A DNA stretch of 64,000 bases from Caballeronia fortuita (GTDB taxonomy: Bacteria; Pseudomonadota; Gammaproteobacteria; Burkholderiales; Burkholderiaceae), in NCBI RefSeq assembly GCF_001544835.2, contig NZ_FCNX02000007.1:62001-126000 (forward strand), given 5' to 3'. A model generated the notes under the pieces. That model was given only the letters and a program-made list of their open reading frames with translations. It ran no database searches and was not told the origin of the DNA. Below are positions 63,001 through 64,000 of the stretch, piece after piece; positions within the stretch are counted from its first letter, which is position 1; every line of letters starts with the position of its first letter. The translations under genes were made by a program, and so were the position numbers.

Positions 63001-64000
63001 CGAGAATGAGCGTGCCCGCGATATCCGCCGGCTCGTCGATGCGCGTCTCGGACCACGTGCGCCCCGCGTCGCCGTCCGGCAACGCCGCCGACATGAACGC
63101 GCGCTCCGCGAGCAGGCCCGCCGCCTCCGCGCCGCACGCTCGATGCAGCCAGGCGCGCGGCGACAGGCCGCCTTCGTGCGCCCGCGCCGCGGCCTGCTCG
63201 CGCGATATGCCGACGATCACGCGCCCGCCAGGACGCACACGGCCGATCTCCGCGCGGAGCACGTCGGCGGGAAACGCCTGCGAATCGAGCGCGATCAGCA
63301 CATCGAGCGAAGCTGCTTCATCGGAACGGGAAGCGGCATCCGCGAAGAACGACACGCGCGGGTCCGCGCCATAGCGCGTGCGCGCGTAAGCGAGGCTCGC
63401 CTCGCCAGGCGCGAAACCGGCGACCGCGCGCGCCGCGCTGTTCTGCGCGACGACATGCGCCGCGCTGCCCGCGTTCGAATCGAGCACGAGCACGGTGTCG
63501 CCGATGCGCACGAAGGCGCACGCCTCGACCGTGTCGGCGAAGGCGGTCGGCCATGCGGAGTCGTTGTGAGCGAGCATGTCCTGCGGCGGCGCGGTTTCCT
63601 GTGCCTGCACGACCGTGCGCGGCAGGCGCTCGAAAAACGCCGACCGGCGCATGGCCGTGCGCGGCAAGGGCTGCGACCACCAGGATGCCTTCGTGCGCGC
63701 GTGAAGCCGATACTCGAAACGGTTCACGACGTTCGCGCCCGCGTGCGCCGCGCCGAGCACCGCAATCTGCCTGAACGGCTGCGCGAGCAGTTCGCCCAAT
63801 GCGCGATCGCGCGCCGCGCCCGAGAGCGCGACGATCAATCCGTCGAAGCGATCGGCCGATAAACCCGATAAACCCTCGGGCCATGCGCCGTCCTCGTTCA
63901 GGCGATGCACGCGTCCCGGCGCGAATTGCGACGCGGCATCGCGCGCTTCGTCTTCGTCACGTGCGAGGCCGTATGCATCGCAACCCGCGTCGAGCAGCAC
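60050..64000 (-). CDS. Very large multidomain glycosyltransferase (truncated at window edge)
   Basis: At least 1,317 codons; the 5' end lies beyond base 64000. Counting from the edge, about residues 165-335 look like a class I SAM methyltransferase (VLVLDSNAGSAAHVVAQ and VRPGGRVIVGI). About 340-580 is helical, possibly TPR-like. About 590-695 is a coiled coil with many Glu and Arg (ERQRLEGVIGELNADRQRL). About 910-1316 is a GT4 domain with DSFMVGGLERVV, VIPNGCDAAGM and PSFTEGWSLAISEAVQ. Such fusions may set O-antigen length or cap it with a methyl group, as in WbdD-like systems, but that is inference. Confidence 0.8.
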   Translation of the reverse strand: MLLDAGCDAYGLARDEDEARDAASQFAPGRVHRLNEDGAWPEGLSGLSADRFDGLIVALSGAARDRALGELLAQPFRQIAVLGAAHAGANVVNRFEYRLHARTKASWWSQPLPRTAMRRSAFFERLPRTVVQAQETAPPQDMLAHNDSAWPTAFADTVEACAFVRIGDTVLVLDSNAGSAAHVVAQNSAARAVAGFAPGEASLAYARTRYGADPRVSFFADAASRSDEAASLDVLIALDSQAFPADVLRAEIGRVRPGGRVIVGISREQAAARAHEGGLSPRAWLHRACGAEAAGLLAERAFMSAALPDGDAGRTWSETRIDEPADIAGTLILVAMRDPLAGEAAQYVETTFETVDTPAFNVLADHRAMNNPWLFKSMIAIGMRLTNDDALDALNAQVMASAPRGSADFGAALCGHAYRVLGGARPEREVRACLGEIREYVDMAGDSAHQLRWKVSLAFVAARLAQRLGDFAAAEDWALRCAAMDPMPFSPLLGTKVVAALDLAATFALLRGDRQAARERLKQGVGTVRRLLSGDWLNVIGNIEKPLSFGLPEVSQLAEGGARCAYLLNFLDDADARPGFVWQEHRGFFERIIDEKNTRLNALTAGYAVLADNEARLEAVADEREAERLRLESIIAESIAERQRLEGVIGELNADRQRLTSMVGEIGRDRDQLGHAVAEHERERARLVELVRTLGGNPAAPAPGSAGANIVASGTRNRHQLGITLNIWNAIRRVLNGGAGTPAAPSAPSASNVDAPAIPRTPGAPLSIDDIVAPWLARFDLDAQPWRCTERAAAQLGAQAAGAHASSEADARLVIVAASELKALPRDETRRIVALFDDTDDAYALRNEVYDKVDLCIALGPRVYERLALLHPMVARADGAALDAARRFARAGSDGATLAVPPFAADLQGAPVVLLQVDSFMVGGLERVVFDLIDTLAAAGFQPMLGVTGDIAPEAEAELKERRFAYVRLPSEPDALRRLLKEREVALVNAHYSLTLADVCASLGIPFVQTVHNMYQWLDEPNKRKWRHADEITDCYICVSANVAMFADTNLRLATARMLVIPNGCDAAGMVPLAAPERDAGLRAELGLPQDSPVFVNVASINPVKGQGLLIEAFAIAHAARPDIRLVILGKHADAGYAERLREKIAQHGLRDAVLMPGYRPDVHRFVDLARAVVMPSFTEGWSLAISEAVQRHAPVIATDVGGAREQLIDEASTVIDAYRTDWASLDGPQFYEAIAREDTLHAVRDQLAAALVAHADRPLRTARDALQRSFTSMTPAQAYERHVEVFKALLYRKSATPIRYASYRPQRQSRHVSTD

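Noticed and set aside
59939..63862. Plus-strand open frame of over 1,300 codons opposite the large glycosyltransferase gene
   Set aside because: It is arginine-, histidine- and glutamate-rich low-complexity translation with no domain; it mirrors the GC-biased codons of the real minus-strand gene.

Overview
The window is high-GC, densely coding DNA typical of the family Burkholderiaceae, most likely Paraburkholderia or Caballeronia. Supporting clues are the gene order urtCDE-ureD/ureABCEFG, a waaA-kdoO-waaC inner-core block with a Kdo 3-hydroxylase, and a cepacian-like exopolysaccharide block (manC, undecaprenyl-phosphate sugar transferase, wza, wzc). The species cannot be fixed from the sequence alone. 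No rRNA, tRNA, CRISPR array, prophage or transposase gene is visible.

Layout. (1) 1-11023, nitrogen: urea ABC transporter genes urtC (partial), urtD and urtE, then ureD, then a four-gene polar amino-acid ABC transporter with its own sigma-54-like promoter, then ureA-B-C-E-F-G. A 0.67-kb giant palindrome splits urtD from urtE. (2) 11039-15315, minus strand: lipid A-core genes waaC, kdoO and waaA, followed by a FkbM-type methyltransferase. A second copy of the palindrome separates this block from pgm/manB (16078-17478). (3) 17933-23381, plus strand: flippase, two glycosyltransferases, galE and a WecA-like initiating transferase, ending in a strong terminator pair. (4) 23427-33566: dienelactone hydrolase, an O-antigen polymerase/ligase-like protein, a lipoprotein, a small secreted protein, then the minus-strand exopolysaccharide operon manC, priming transferase, wza, wzc. 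(5) 33709-39208: two paralogous GlxA-type AraC regulators around a 1.1-kb AT-richer non-coding gap and a GDP-mannose mannosyl hydrolase, then a PAP2 phosphatase and a LysR regulator. (6) 39144-64000, surface glycan cluster: a GT9-like protein, a WbpM-type dehydratase, a WbpL-like initiating transferase, an epimerase, glycosyltransferases, a ligase, wecB and a very large multidomain glycosyltransferase.

The most interesting part is 47009-50487. A HAD-UbiA fusion, a DprE1-like FAD oxidase and a DprE2-like reductase together match every step of the mycobacterial route from PRPP to polyprenyl-phospho-D-arabinofuranose. Next to it lie two GtrA proteins, a GtrB-like polyprenyl-phosphate sugar transferase and two large GT-C-like membrane proteins. 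This suggests a Gram-negative lipid-linked arabinofuranose pathway plus Gtr-type glycan decoration machinery. Functions are inferred from sequence motifs recognised by eye; no database search was run.
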